DNA of 64,000 nucleotides from Chrysogorgia sp. JL179-B06. Lineage: Eukaryota > Cnidaria > Anthozoa > Scleralcyonacea > Chrysogorgiidae. Positions 27,242 to 36,413 of the stretch are shown here, piece after piece. Positions within the stretch are counted from its first letter, which is position 1. Each line of letters starts with the position of its first letter. A program made the translations under genes and the position numbers. The notes beneath the pieces are model-generated. The model saw only the letters and a program-made list of their open reading frames with translations, did no database searches and was not told the origin of the DNA. The DNA is taken from contig JAYKKM010000439.1 in assembly GCA_035772405.1 (NCBI GenBank), forward strand, positions 770,001 to 834,000, given 5' to 3'.

Positions 27242-27382
27242 CTACTCGATGTGGGCGTTAGGTTTTTTATAGATCTGGTTTGTTGTGTACCAACGCATCA
27301 GATGTGTTTTATTAGTCTTCGGTTTGCTACGTCGTCTGAAAAAGTTTCTAACGCTACGAACCAGCTTTCTAAACCAACCCAT
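27242..27382 (-). CDS. small arginine/lysine-rich protein
   Basis: A 46-residue frame, counterpart of 3210-3374. The N-terminus MGWFRKLVRSVRNFFRRR and the MRWYTT block are conserved, while the C-terminus differs. About one third of residues are Arg or Lys. The same slot in two independently diverged elements argues that it is a real gene. Function unknown. Confidence 0.55.
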   Translation of the reverse strand: MGWFRKLVRSVRNFFRRRSKPKTNKTHLMRWYTTNQIYKKPNAHIE

Positions 27383-27388
27383 TCTAAC

Positions 27389-27593
27389 TTAGGTCACGTC
27401 TCCTACCACTCCCACAGTGTCTGACTCTGGTAACATAATAGGTTTGCCGTAAGTCTTTTTAGACCTCATACCAATCTCAGCGTGGAGCTCGAGAGTCACG
27501 TCACCGACCAAATGATCCACCAGCTTTGAACATGTGATCAGTCGTCTTATTTATCTTATATATTTCACGTTCTTTTGAAATACATGCTCCCAT
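27389..27593 (-). pseudogene. N-myristoylation-signal protein, frameshifted
   Basis: Starts MGACISKE, directly after the fibre-like stop codon. A 2-bp loss near 27500-27510, relative to the intact 3392-3601 copy, introduces an early stop after about 30 residues. Downstream codons still resemble the Maverick-1 protein to about 27440. Confidence 0.6.
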
Positions 27594-28544
27594 TTACTTT
27601 ATACCATATTCCTTCATCATTTTTCCACCCATGATTATGATGTCTCGGTTTGTCATGTAACCACTCACAATTTTCACACCGTAGAATTCTATCAACGATG
27701 GGTACGCATAAGGTGCGAGTGGTATTCTTGGTCGATGTATTCCAAAAATTGTTCCATAAGGCGTGCCTATTTTTTTCATATTCGCTACGAAGTCTGAGTC
27801 GGCTGACTTGATGTTGTTGACTCTGACGTGTGAATTGTCCATTTGCCAGTGTATTGATATCATATGCATTTTACTTATGTCAACGCCACTTGGAATAGTG
27901 CATATGCTCTCCATTGCTGGGATGCTACCACCATACGCGAGTCCATTAGTCATACCAGTCTTGTACCCTATGAACTTATCCCACTGACCGTCGTCGTTTG
28001 ATATAATTGTCTCCCAATTTGATCCAGCGGTGCGAGTAGGTAACCTCACCACAACAAAAATGGAGAGGTCACACCATTGCATACTCGGACAGTTAAAATG
28101 GAGACCTGACTCAAGTGGGAGTGGTGTTAACACAGGTGATAGAAAACTTTGGCTTACACTGCTGATGCCAACAATAGGACCATAAGCTGAGTTGTTTTGC
28201 ACTAATTTGCTTGTTTCACCAATGGCTTTCACTTTGTTTGAACCATTGGTGTGAAATTCCACGTTTTTCAAGGCGTGTGTGCTAACGTCGAAGTCGAGCA
28301 CAACATTATAGGACTGACTCTTGAGGAAACTTGATAATAGTCGCTCTAGAGTTCTTTTATTGGTAGCATCTGAGTCATCGACTGGGTCTGCTACGTTTTT
28401 TATCGCCGAGCCTTGCATGTCTATTATTCCAGACATCCTTCCGCCGGTCGCGCTTAATTTAGGATCTTCGTCCAGATGCCTTCTCGTTCTCTTTAGTATT
28501 TTATCGTGAGGGTCGTCAGACTCATACCCATAGTTTAGACTCAT
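27594..28544 (-). CDS. fibre-like virion protein with tail-fibre repeat and lectin-like end
   Basis: A 316-residue intact protein. It starts MSLNYGYESDD, a tag also found on the penton-like protein at 30728. Residues about 32-64 (GGRMSGIIDMQGSAIKNVAD, then DATNK) match the short repeat seen in phage tail fibres. The C-terminal 190 residues, with WETIISNDDGQWDKFIGYKT, a beta-rich middle and a closing FYGVKIVSGYMTNRDIIIMG, look like a concanavalin/LamG-type fold. An attachment fibre is the natural reading. It is an inference from pattern, since no search was possible. Confidence 0.65.
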   Translation of the reverse strand: MSLNYGYESDDPHDKILKRTRRHLDEDPKLSATGGRMSGIIDMQGSAIKNVADPVDDSDATNKRTLERLLSSFLKSQSYNVVLDFDVSTHALKNVEFHTNGSNKVKAIGETSKLVQNNSAYGPIVGISSVSQSFLSPVLTPLPLESGLHFNCPSMQWCDLSIFVVVRLPTRTAGSNWETIISNDDGQWDKFIGYKTGMTNGLAYGGSIPAMESICTIPSGVDISKMHMISIHWQMDNSHVRVNNIKSADSDFVANMKKIGTPYGTIFGIHRPRIPLAPYAYPSLIEFYGVKIVSGYMTNRDIIIMGGKMMKEYGIK

Positions 28545-28546
28545 TA

Positions 28547-30023
28547 CTACTTCAAGGTGTATTTGGTTAGCAGATAGCTAGATACCGCTGAGAACCCTAA
28601 CACTATCGCCAGCGTTGTCGTGTCTGACTTACTTGTGGCCACTGCTTTTCTCATGGGAAGTGGTGCCGCACTTTCTTGGTAAACTTTTTTAGCCACGAGA
28701 TTAGTTGGCGCCGTCACATTTTCTTGGTGAGCTTTTTTCTTCACGGTCGTTGGTACTACTAGGGAGTGAGTCACCACATTTTCTTGGTGGACTTTTTTAG
28801 CCGTAATTGTTGGTGTTGTTGCATTCAAGCTAGTGTTCACCCCAAATTTCATGGACTCTGTAGCAACCTTTAATAAGTTGTTGTACCCAGCGATTTTATG
28901 CTGGCATTTTATTTCGGCATTAACCATGTACTTGGTGACACTGCAAGATTTTGGACAACGTTGGTGTCTCTAATCGATTTATTCATGTTGAGAATCCATG
29001 TCGACACGTCATACTGTACAACACTGTCAGAAAACAACTTGCGGAATTCTTGTTGGGTCTCTAGACTTCCTGCAGAACCACCAACGACTGATACACGTGT
29101 TCTCGCTTGCGCACCAAGTGTGGAGTACACAAAGGCTTCTATGCTTTGGTTTAGATATTGCAGCCCAATGTTGGTAAAACCGTCTGACAATCGCGCGACG
29201 TATCGTTTATAATCGTTCTGAACGTCGTTGAGTGTGAAGACTCTGGATTCACCTGTTGTACCATCGCTCAGGACTTTATTCTGGTAGTAATGTTTTCTGG
29301 GAATCTTGGAAATCTTACCATACAATTCGGAAGCGTTAAATTCTCTACTTATCGATTTCATGGTCTCACCACCCTCCATTCTTCTGAGAAGTCTTCTAAT
29401 GGTGAAGTACACATGAAATCTCATCACACTTGTGACCACGGGGTGAACTTCTTGTGACACTGATAAATGTTGCAACGACACTCCACAACAGAAACTCGCA
29501 CAATACGTCGCAAACACAACACGATAGTAAGATTCGTTGTCATCCCACTCTGATTTTGTCTTTGATGTGGTGATTTGTAAGACTGGCAGCTTTGACATGA
29601 AGTAGCTATTTTGGTTAACGAAAACTTTAAAGTTGTTCACTGGATAATTTAACACGTTTTCTGTTGGGTAGCCGTCCCAAAGTCCCCAGTGGTTCTTATG
29701 ACCTTTTGGCAGTGGTTGGATAGTTCCACCACCTTGCCATATTATTGGGAACTTGCTATTGTGTAGCCACTTCCACATGTTTTTATCATTTTTGAAAGTT
29801 GCGCTGGTTATGTCTGTGCTGAGGATGTCATTGTTTCTGAAATATATGTCAACACTCATGATTTTACCATCTTGCGAGATATTTGGATAGAACTCGAATT
29901 TGCTTAAAGTGGCGTGGGGGTACTTTTGATGAGGTCTGCCTTTGCATCGTGTGTAGCCTTTGATGTGTTAGCCATCGCACGTTTGTAGTACTTTCCATAG
30001 TAGTCGTGAAGGGCTTTCTGCAT
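28547..30023 (-). pseudogene. large structural protein with C-terminal membrane span, frameshifted
   Basis: Starts at 30023 in the same place as 5976 of Maverick-1. Frame breaks lie near 29929 (one A fewer in an A-run) and near 28910, where a piece is replaced. The middle 316 codons are open (28909-29859). The C-terminal part has three KKxxQEN repeats against one in Maverick-1, then a membrane span (TLAIVLGFSAVSSYLLTKYT). The soluble part has the Cys-rich string CASFCCG. Family not recognised. Confidence 0.75.
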
Positions 30024-30067
30024 ATATAATATACCATATGTTACACATAACACATGCTACATTATAT
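30024..30067. promoter_or_regulatory. divergent central promoter
   Basis: 44 AT-rich bp between divergent starts, with TATATAATATACC and ACATTATATATGG. The Maverick-1 version is 24 bp. Confidence 0.5.
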
Positions 30068-30708
30068 ATGGTCAGGGTTGTAGTATTGATTAGAGGCCCA
30101 ACGGAAACTGTGGATCTACCAGAGGCACTTTTGACGTTTGGCTCAGATCCTCACTTACTAGTGAAAAAAGCGACCATCTTTTGGGACTACGTTAACGTGG
30201 AGACCGGTGTGAATGATGAAATAAGTTACAACAGCAACAAACACGTTTTTGAGTCTGGGTACCACACTTTTAAAATGATTGCCGACGAATTGAGAGGATT
30301 AGGGGCTATCGAGCTAAGTGTGCGATAAGAACTGACCAACAATTAGAGCTGTTTAAATTTGGAGAACTCTTAGGGTTCAACGATAACACAACGATAACCA
30401 CTAGTGGTTTGGTCAGCCCTAATGTTGTGGATGTTAACAAAGGGTTGAAGTATGTGCAAGTAGGTTGTAGCATTGTGAACAGACCTGAGAACATTGTTAG
30501 TGGTAGCAAAAGCGAGGTTATCGTCGAGCTACCATTGACCACCACCCAACCACTGAAGAGCTCCGTTCAACACTTCTTCAACATTGAGTCGAAGGTGTCG
30601 ATAAACAAAGGCGCTTTTACGCAGCTGGTGTTTAATGTGACTGACCAAGATGGTAGTGGTGTCAACGTTGGTGACATATTGTTGGATTTGTATGCAACGC
30701 TTGAGTAG
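30068..30708 (+). pseudogene. penton-like protein, copy A, frameshifted
   Basis: Two frames (30068-30328 and about 30340-30708) join into one protein resembling copy B: VVVLIRGPTETVDL opening, KATIFWDYVNV, GLKYVQVGCSIVN, and a DILLDLYA end. The break is near 30325. Absent from Maverick-1, where the promoter is joined directly to copy B. If it were intact, the element would encode two related vertex-type proteins. Confidence 0.65.
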
Positions 30709-30727
30709 CTAAACGTACGCTAAAGTA

Positions 30728-31519
30728 ATGAGTCTAAACTATGGGTTCGACTCTGGTGGTTACACTGAAAAGCGGCGTACACACAACAACCCTCAAAAGT
30801 TGACGGTGCTCATTGAAGGTGTGGAGAAAGTTGTGACCTTTGACTATAGTGTAGTAGCCACACATGATAACCCACACATTATAGTTAAGACAGCCACTGT
30901 GTTTTGGAGCTATGATAATGTGGCGAGTAGTGATGACATTCGATTCTTATATGTTGCTTTAGAAAGACCACACCCAAGACTTAAGGCAACTCAAGTAGCT
31001 GGGGGCTACTACAACTTCGACGCGTTGGTTAGAGCTCTACGACACACGCTTAGGGTGATTTGGGTAGACCTCGCGGTGGAGAAACTGATGGCCACAGGTA
31101 AAAGTAGGATTAAAGTTAGGGCTATGAGGATGGGCGTCACCACTAGAGTAGAACTTAGGCTAGGCGACATTGGGCTTTTGCTTGGTTTCGCGAAGGATGC
31201 AGGAATTGCGTTAGATGATCAGTGGCACGACAGTCCAAACAAGATTGACATGAACAGAGGTCTAAAGTATGTAGAAGTCTCGTGCGACGCTGTTGAGACG
31301 GAGAGCAATGTGGGCACTGATGGGAAGCGTAGTGACGTGATCACAACATTGTCAGTACCCACCGAGCAGTCTTTGAGGGGGTCAGTACAACGTTATGCGT
31401 ATGTTGAGTCCAAGGTGAGAATTAAAAAAGGTATTTACTCAAGTATGACGTTTCGTGTCAAACCAAACAATGGTGACGCTGACGTTGGCGCGGTGTTATT
31501 GGAACTGTATATTGTGTGA
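30728..31519 (+). CDS. penton-like minor capsid protein, copy B
   Basis: A 263-residue intact protein. The MSLNYGFDSGG tag is followed by a basic linker and a beta-rich body: LTVLIEGVEKVVTF, ATVFWSYDNV, GYYNFDALVRALRH, GLLLGFAKDAG, RGLKYVEVSCDAVE, and the end VGAVLLELYIV. The order (FDAL...LGF...RGL...YC/VSCD...polar end strand) resembles the penton-like minor capsid proteins of animal Polintons and adintoviruses. The assignment rests on this pattern and on gene position. Confidence 0.55.
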   Translation: MSLNYGFDSGGYTEKRRTHNNPQKLTVLIEGVEKVVTFDYSVVATHDNPHIIVKTATVFWSYDNVASSDDIRFLYVALERPHPRLKATQVAGGYYNFDALVRALRHTLRVIWVDLAVEKLMATGKSRIKVRAMRMGVTTRVELRLGDIGLLLGFAKDAGIALDDQWHDSPNKIDMNRGLKYVEVSCDAVETESNVGTDGKRSDVITTLSVPTEQSLRGSVQRYAYVESKVRIKKGIYSSMTFRVKPNNGDADVGAVLLELYIV

Positions 31520-31524
31520 ATTAT

Positions 31525-32628
31525 ATGGAACTTGGTGTGGAGACAGAGCAAGGGTTGAGAGACATTTATTATAATCCTAAGACAGGGTACAGTGGTGTAG
31601 AGAGGCTGTATCAAAGTGCATTGGGAGACGGATTGAAAGTAACTAGAAAAACAGTGAAAGAATGGTTGACAGCGCAGGACACTTACACTAGGTACAAACC
31701 TATTGTGAGAAGACATAAATTCCGCGCGACTTTTGTTGGGTTTCTTGGTGAAGAGCTCCAAATGGACTTAGTGGACATGAGTAAGTACTCAAAACAGAAC
31801 AAAGGGTACTATTGGATATTGACAGGCATTGAAATATTGAGTAGATACGCTTTTGGAATTGCAGTTTATAGAAAAGACACTAAGAACATGACTGAGGCTG
31901 TTGGAAAATTGTTGGTTGACTTTAAAGATCGGTTTGGGGTCACACCTAAGTTAGCGCAATTTGACGATGGACTTGAGTTCTACAACGTTGGTGTGAGAAG
32001 TTTGTTGGAAAAACACGGTGTTGAATATTTCAGCACTAAGAGCGATAAAAAGGCCGCTGTTGTTGAGCGTTTTAATAGAAGTCTGAAGAGTATTATGTGG
32101 AAGTACTTTTACACTCATGGGACGTACAAATGGACTAACGCTTTGGACCAGTTCGTGAGCAATTACAATAGCAGTGTGAATCGCAGTATTATGATGAAGC
32201 CAAAGGATGTTGATAAGTCAAACGAAGGCGAAGTTTGGACTACTTTGTTTGGTCACCAATTTGCAGACAACCCATTGCCAAAGTTTAGAGTTGGTCAATC
32301 AGTGAGAATTAGTAAGTACAAGAGTGTGTTCACAAAGGGTTATGAAGCCAACTTCACTGAGGAGCTGTTTAAAGTGGTAAAGGTTATTCGTGGTGATCCG
32401 AATGTGTATGAAATTGAGGATCACACCGGTGAACAGATTATTGGTAAATTTTATGAACAGGAATTATCGCTGGTCAATAAGAAACATGGCGACGATGTGT
32501 ACAGAGTTGAAAAGGTGTTGAAAAGAAAGAAAGTCAGAGGGAAGAAGATGGCGTTGGTCAAATGGTTGGGTTATGAGAGCAAACATAATTCGTGGATACC
32601 AGAAAGCGATATTCAAAACGTGAGCTAA
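31525..32628 (+). CDS. RVE-family integrase with C-terminal chromodomain
   Basis: About 367 residues, intact, from the ATG at 31525 (the first in-frame ATG after the penton-like stop at 31519). Catalytic DDE: Asp in QMDLVDMSKY, Asp in QFDDGLEFYN, Glu in AAVVERFNRS. A central beta-barrel-like segment (FRVGQSVRISKYKSVF) and a chromodomain (YRVEKVLKRKKV to ALVKWLGYESKHNSWIPE) follow. It joins element ends to target DNA, making the 6-bp duplication; the chromodomain may steer insertion to modified histones. Confidence 0.96.
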   Translation: MELGVETEQGLRDIYYNPKTGYSGVERLYQSALGDGLKVTRKTVKEWLTAQDTYTRYKPIVRRHKFRATFVGFLGEELQMDLVDMSKYSKQNKGYYWILTGIEILSRYAFGIAVYRKDTKNMTEAVGKLLVDFKDRFGVTPKLAQFDDGLEFYNVGVRSLLEKHGVEYFSTKSDKKAAVVERFNRSLKSIMWKYFYTHGTYKWTNALDQFVSNYNSSVNRSIMMKPKDVDKSNEGEVWTTLFGHQFADNPLPKFRVGQSVRISKYKSVFTKGYEANFTEELFKVVKVIRGDPNVYEIEDHTGEQIIGKFYEQELSLVNKKHGDDVYRVEKVLKRKKVRGKKMALVKWLGYESKHNSWIPESDIQNVS

Positions 32629-32635
32629 ATGTAAT

Positions 32636-34013
32636 ATGGCTGAAGGTGGGGAAGGTTTTGACGAGATTGAGATGGAGGACTTCGATAGACTTGATAGGTA
32701 CACCGACGATCAAATAAATGACGAACTCGAAAAACTCACTCGAGATTATAATTTAATTGACAAAAAGTACGTTGGTGGTGGCATGCCAGACATCGAGCGT
32801 GTCAAGTATGATAAATTGTATGAGAGAGTGAATAAATTGCAGGACGAACAGGATAAAAGAGGGGTTAAAGAAAAAGAGACGCCGTTTGTTGATGACGGTA
32901 AGACGGTGACTATAAAAGACCCCGCAGCACCAACAGAAGGCTCCAAAATAGGTTTAGACGACATACCAAACACGGAGAGACTTGGACCAACCATAAACTC
33001 AGCAATAACGAGGGACAAAAAAGACTTCTTCAAAAACGCTCTAAGATTAGACATTAGAAAGTCAGATGGACCGAACTCAAAGGAACTCATCGATGGGTCA
33101 ACCATAACTTTCGATAAGAGGGATAAGCAAAGCGGTATTGTGTTTAGAGATGTAAAAGTTGTCATCTCAAGGAACCAAGGTAAGGACGTTTCAGTATAGT
33201 AACGCAAAAGAAGCTGCTAAAGTCGTTAAAGAGTTCAAACAACTCATCAAGCGAGCTGGAAAGGAACACAAAAACACGTCAAGTGGCGTGGTTGACGCAC
33301 AGTTGAGGTCTGAGGATATAACGCCAACAGAATATTTAACAGACGCTATAGTCTCTACCGCTAGTGATAGGGTTGAAGACGAAGTAGAGTCACGAGAGAG
33401 TGAGCTAAACGCGACGGTCGCTACTGAAGAGGAGATAAGAGAGCTCGCAGGTGTATTGAGTCCAAAGGGTCCAAACGATATGAAGATACAAGCTTTAGAA
33501 ATCATGGTTGATAGATACCGCTTGAAAGCTCTAAACGAGACTAACCTAGTGAAAGAACGATGGTATAAAAACATTAGTGAGACAGCCGAGTTGAAAGCGG
33601 ATAGCGTACGACTTTAGGAGGGTCTCAAACCAGAACATGAAGAAGCTAATAAAATTATTGTTGATGAGGTTAGAAACAATGACTTGTCTAGGTTAGAGAG
33701 ATTCAAGAAATGGGCTAGAGAAAATATGGTTGGGTTGAGCGCTTTAGCGATTACAATAGCTGGAATTGTGACAACTGTTATTATCGCTGGGAGGTCCGCT
33801 GTTATGAAAGGCGCTAAAGCCACAAAGTCGTTCGCACAGGCTGTTAAGAATGCAATCATGAAGATGGGTCCATGGGCTGTTGGGTTGGCTAATTTAGTTT
33901 ACAACGCGTTGACGTTGGGTGCAAAGGGTCTCGCATGGTTGGCTCAGAATCTGTGGGTACTCGCGGCGATATTTGCGTGGTTTGCTTACGACTATTATAA
34001 GCTAAAACGGTAG
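32636..34013 (+). pseudogene. hydrophobic virion-type protein, frameshifted
   Basis: Counterpart of intact 7798-9219. Frames 32636-33199, 33159-33617 and 33684-34013 follow each other, so there is a break near 33180 and another near 33620. The C-terminal hydrophobic domain is open and well conserved (VGLSALAITIAGIVTTVIIA and beyond). The charged stalk differs greatly from Maverick-1, so that part evolves fast. Confidence 0.75.
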
Positions 34014-34035
34014 TGATAAAACATATGTAAAGTAT

Positions 34036-35273
34036 ATGAACATCACGTCAGCAGAGTTGAGCCCCGGTTTTAGACGAGCGACCATGGGTGTCATAAAAGG
34101 GGCGAGAACGCAACACGTAATCACGTTGAACCCTAATAAGGCCAGTCCTGGCGAGGAACTCTACATTGACATACCGAAGCTCAAGGTTGTAGCTGTTTGG
34201 TGCCTGGATCGTTGGGTCTAGTGTTCGACTTTAAGAATGCGAACGCCAAAAGCTGGTTCTTGAATAATGTTAGCAAGTTGTTGGTTGAGAAACTTGTTGT
34301 GAGACTAGCTGGGGAAACTGTGTATGACAACAATGGGGAAAATTACATTGGTGTCTATCGCGACCTTTGGGAAAGTGTTACTGCGCGAGACCAAATGATT
34401 GACTATGGTATTGGTGGTGAGAACTTGAGAAAGCTAATTTCTAAGGATGACAGTGGTGCGACGAGTGGGAACGTCGCTAAAGTTAGTGACGCGTTGATGT
34501 TTGGTGTGATTGGGACGAAGCAGCGGATTAAGCTCGGTAAGATCATGAACGACCATGGGTTGTACGCTCCTTTTAGCATGAACAACAACTTGCAGTATGT
34601 GATCACACTTCCGAAGGCCACAGACATCATGGTGGCGCAATCCGGTAGCGCTGTGGGCGGATACACTCTGGAGAACCTCGAGCTTGAGTATGAGACGATT
34701 GATAACCAGGAGCTCGCTGACGAAATAGCGTCGGGCTATGCAAGTGGTCGTAGTTTGTCATATGAGCACATCACGTTGATGAAAACCACCGAATGGGACA
34801 AAGGCACGACCATTGTGAATGAAAACATTAATCTTCCAAGAAAAAGCATGAAGGCGATTGTGTTGCTATTCACGAATAAGGTGCGAACAGACAGCGAGGA
34901 GTTTCTTTACCCAAATATTGAGAGTGTTAGAGTCACAATTGAAGGTGTGCCAAATAGTGTGTACTCACAAGGCATCCCAAAGTCGAAGTTCTATGCAGAA
35001 GCGAAACGATTGTTTGGGTTGGGTGAAGAACACGCTCAGTTCATGACCATGCAGAGGTTCTATAAAGATGGCTTTGCGTTAGTCATCGACTTGAGGAGTG
35101 TTCAAGATAATCGCAATGTCGCCACTGGCAAGAACATTGTAAACACACAATCTGGCGTGCTTCTTGAAATCACTAAGGAAGCGACGACTGCAAATGTTAT
35201 GTGCAGGGTGTTTGTGATGAATGATGGGTTGGTCAACTTCATGAACAATGGGTTGCATTCAATCTGGAATTAA
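34036..35273 (+). pseudogene. major capsid protein (double jelly-roll type), single frameshift
   Basis: About 410 codons. A 1-bp deletion near 34183 (AAGCTCAAGG against AAGCTCAAAAG in Maverick-1) puts the first 50 codons out of frame with the rest, which is open from 34197 to 35273. Family features visible: NNVSKLLVEKLVVRLAGE, a TLENLELEYETI strand, INLPRKSMKAIVLLFTNK, VRVTIEGVPNSVYSQGI. Position directly before the packaging ATPase fits Polinton capsid genes. The assignment is by recognised pattern, not by structure. Confidence 0.8.
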
Positions 35274-35288
35274 ATCAAACACAATTTA

Positions 35289-35888
35289 ATGGAAACTCCG
35301 TTTAATATGTTAATCGTTGGTATGACAGCTTGTGGTAAGACGCATTATTTACTCAACACACTGGAATCTGAGTATCGCGGCAAATTTGACTACATTGTGT
35401 TGATTTGTCCTACTTTTGAGTGGAACAAAGCGTATCAAGATTGGAAATATGTGCGCGACCCTGACGTGTTAGCGATAGACTGTGCGCAGGATAGTGTTGA
35501 CGCTGTTCTCAAGTGTGTAACAAATGTTTTTAAAGGCACTAACACTCTGATTGTGTTGGATGACTGTGCAAGTGGGCAGGACGTCAAGAATAGGACTAGT
35601 CAATTAGTCAACTTGGCTTTTAGTGCGCGACATTTTATGTTGAGCGTTATTGTCATCACACAACAACTGACGTCGATCGCAAAACCGTATAGAGAAAACA
35701 TTAGTAAGCTCGTTTGCTTTTACTGTCCGAGCAGAAGTGATATGAAGGTTGTTATTGACGATTACCTTGGGCACATTAGCAAAGAAGAAGTGTCGGCGAT
35801 TGTGACCGCATTAAAAAATAATAAATACGCTAGACTTGAAATCTCACTGCGTTACCCGTACAGTCACGAAGTTGTTATTCCGCAATAA
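35289..35888 (+). CDS. A32/FtsK-HerA-type genome packaging ATPase
   Basis: A 199-residue intact protein. Walker A GMTACGKTHY, Walker B NTLIVLDDCAS, and VIVITQQLTS as the sensor segment. It would pump element DNA into capsids. 15 bp after the capsid gene and 4 bp before the last ORF, indicating one transcription unit or closely packed late genes. Confidence 0.92.
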   Translation: METPFNMLIVGMTACGKTHYLLNTLESEYRGKFDYIVLICPTFEWNKAYQDWKYVRDPDVLAIDCAQDSVDAVLKCVTNVFKGTNTLIVLDDCASGQDVKNRTSQLVNLAFSARHFMLSVIVITQQLTSIAKPYRENISKLVCFYCPSRSDMKVVIDDYLGHISKEEVSAIVTALKNNKYARLEISLRYPYSHEVVIPQ

Positions 35889-35891
35889 AAT

Positions 35892-36413
35892 ATGGGTATA
35901 AGTAGTAACGTGATGGTGAAACGCAAAAGTGATGAAAATCCTACGATTGAGGAATTAGTTGAGGATACTCAAGCCGCTAGTACCTCGACTGTGGACACTG
36001 ACGACATTGACGCTAGGAGAGCTGAGCTCACTAGACTGTCTGGCGACGGTGTGGTAAGCCAATCTGAAGCATACATTAAAAAAGCGTCCGCAAAGGTTAT
36101 CGACAAGATATGGCGCCAGTACGAGTTGAAGAGAATGGAAATTGCAAACGCTTTTCTCACCGACTTGCTAATCAGCAAATTCGCTAGCCTACTGGATGGG
36201 TTGAACGCTATCGAGAACCCTGACGAACTAAACGACGAGTTGCAAAAAGACCCGTTATTAAAAAAAGACGTTGAAAGCATTGTCGCGGTTGTGACGCCGT
36301 ACGTGCCTTTCTTGGGCTTGTTGTCGGGAGGAATCACAACGTCGAAATACGTGTACGACCACCATTTCAGAAGCGAGGCGACAAACACTGAAAATAGTGA
36401 GCGAGCGGACTAA
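35892..36413 (+). CDS. conserved last ORF of Maverick, function unknown
   Basis: A 173-residue intact protein like 11421-11924: disordered acidic N-terminus, helical middle (AYIKKASAKVIDKIWRQYEL), and VVTPYVPFLGLLSGGITTSK near the end. Its last 90 codons lie inside the right TIR, so a decayed mirror copy exists at 19380-19631. No family assigned. Confidence 0.7.
   Translation: MGISSNVMVKRKSDENPTIEELVEDTQAASTSTVDTDDIDARRAELTRLSGDGVVSQSEAYIKKASAKVIDKIWRQYELKRMEIANAFLTDLLISKFASLLDGLNAIENPDELNDELQKDPLLKKDVESIVAVVTPYVPFLGLLSGGITTSKYVYDHHFRSEATNTENSERAD

Noticed and set aside
28909..29859. Adenain-like cysteine protease in the large structural protein (HW and CASFCCG strings)
   Set aside because: The Gln that forms the oxyanion hole and the spacing of His, acid and Cys do not fit, and the membrane anchor argues for a structural protein.
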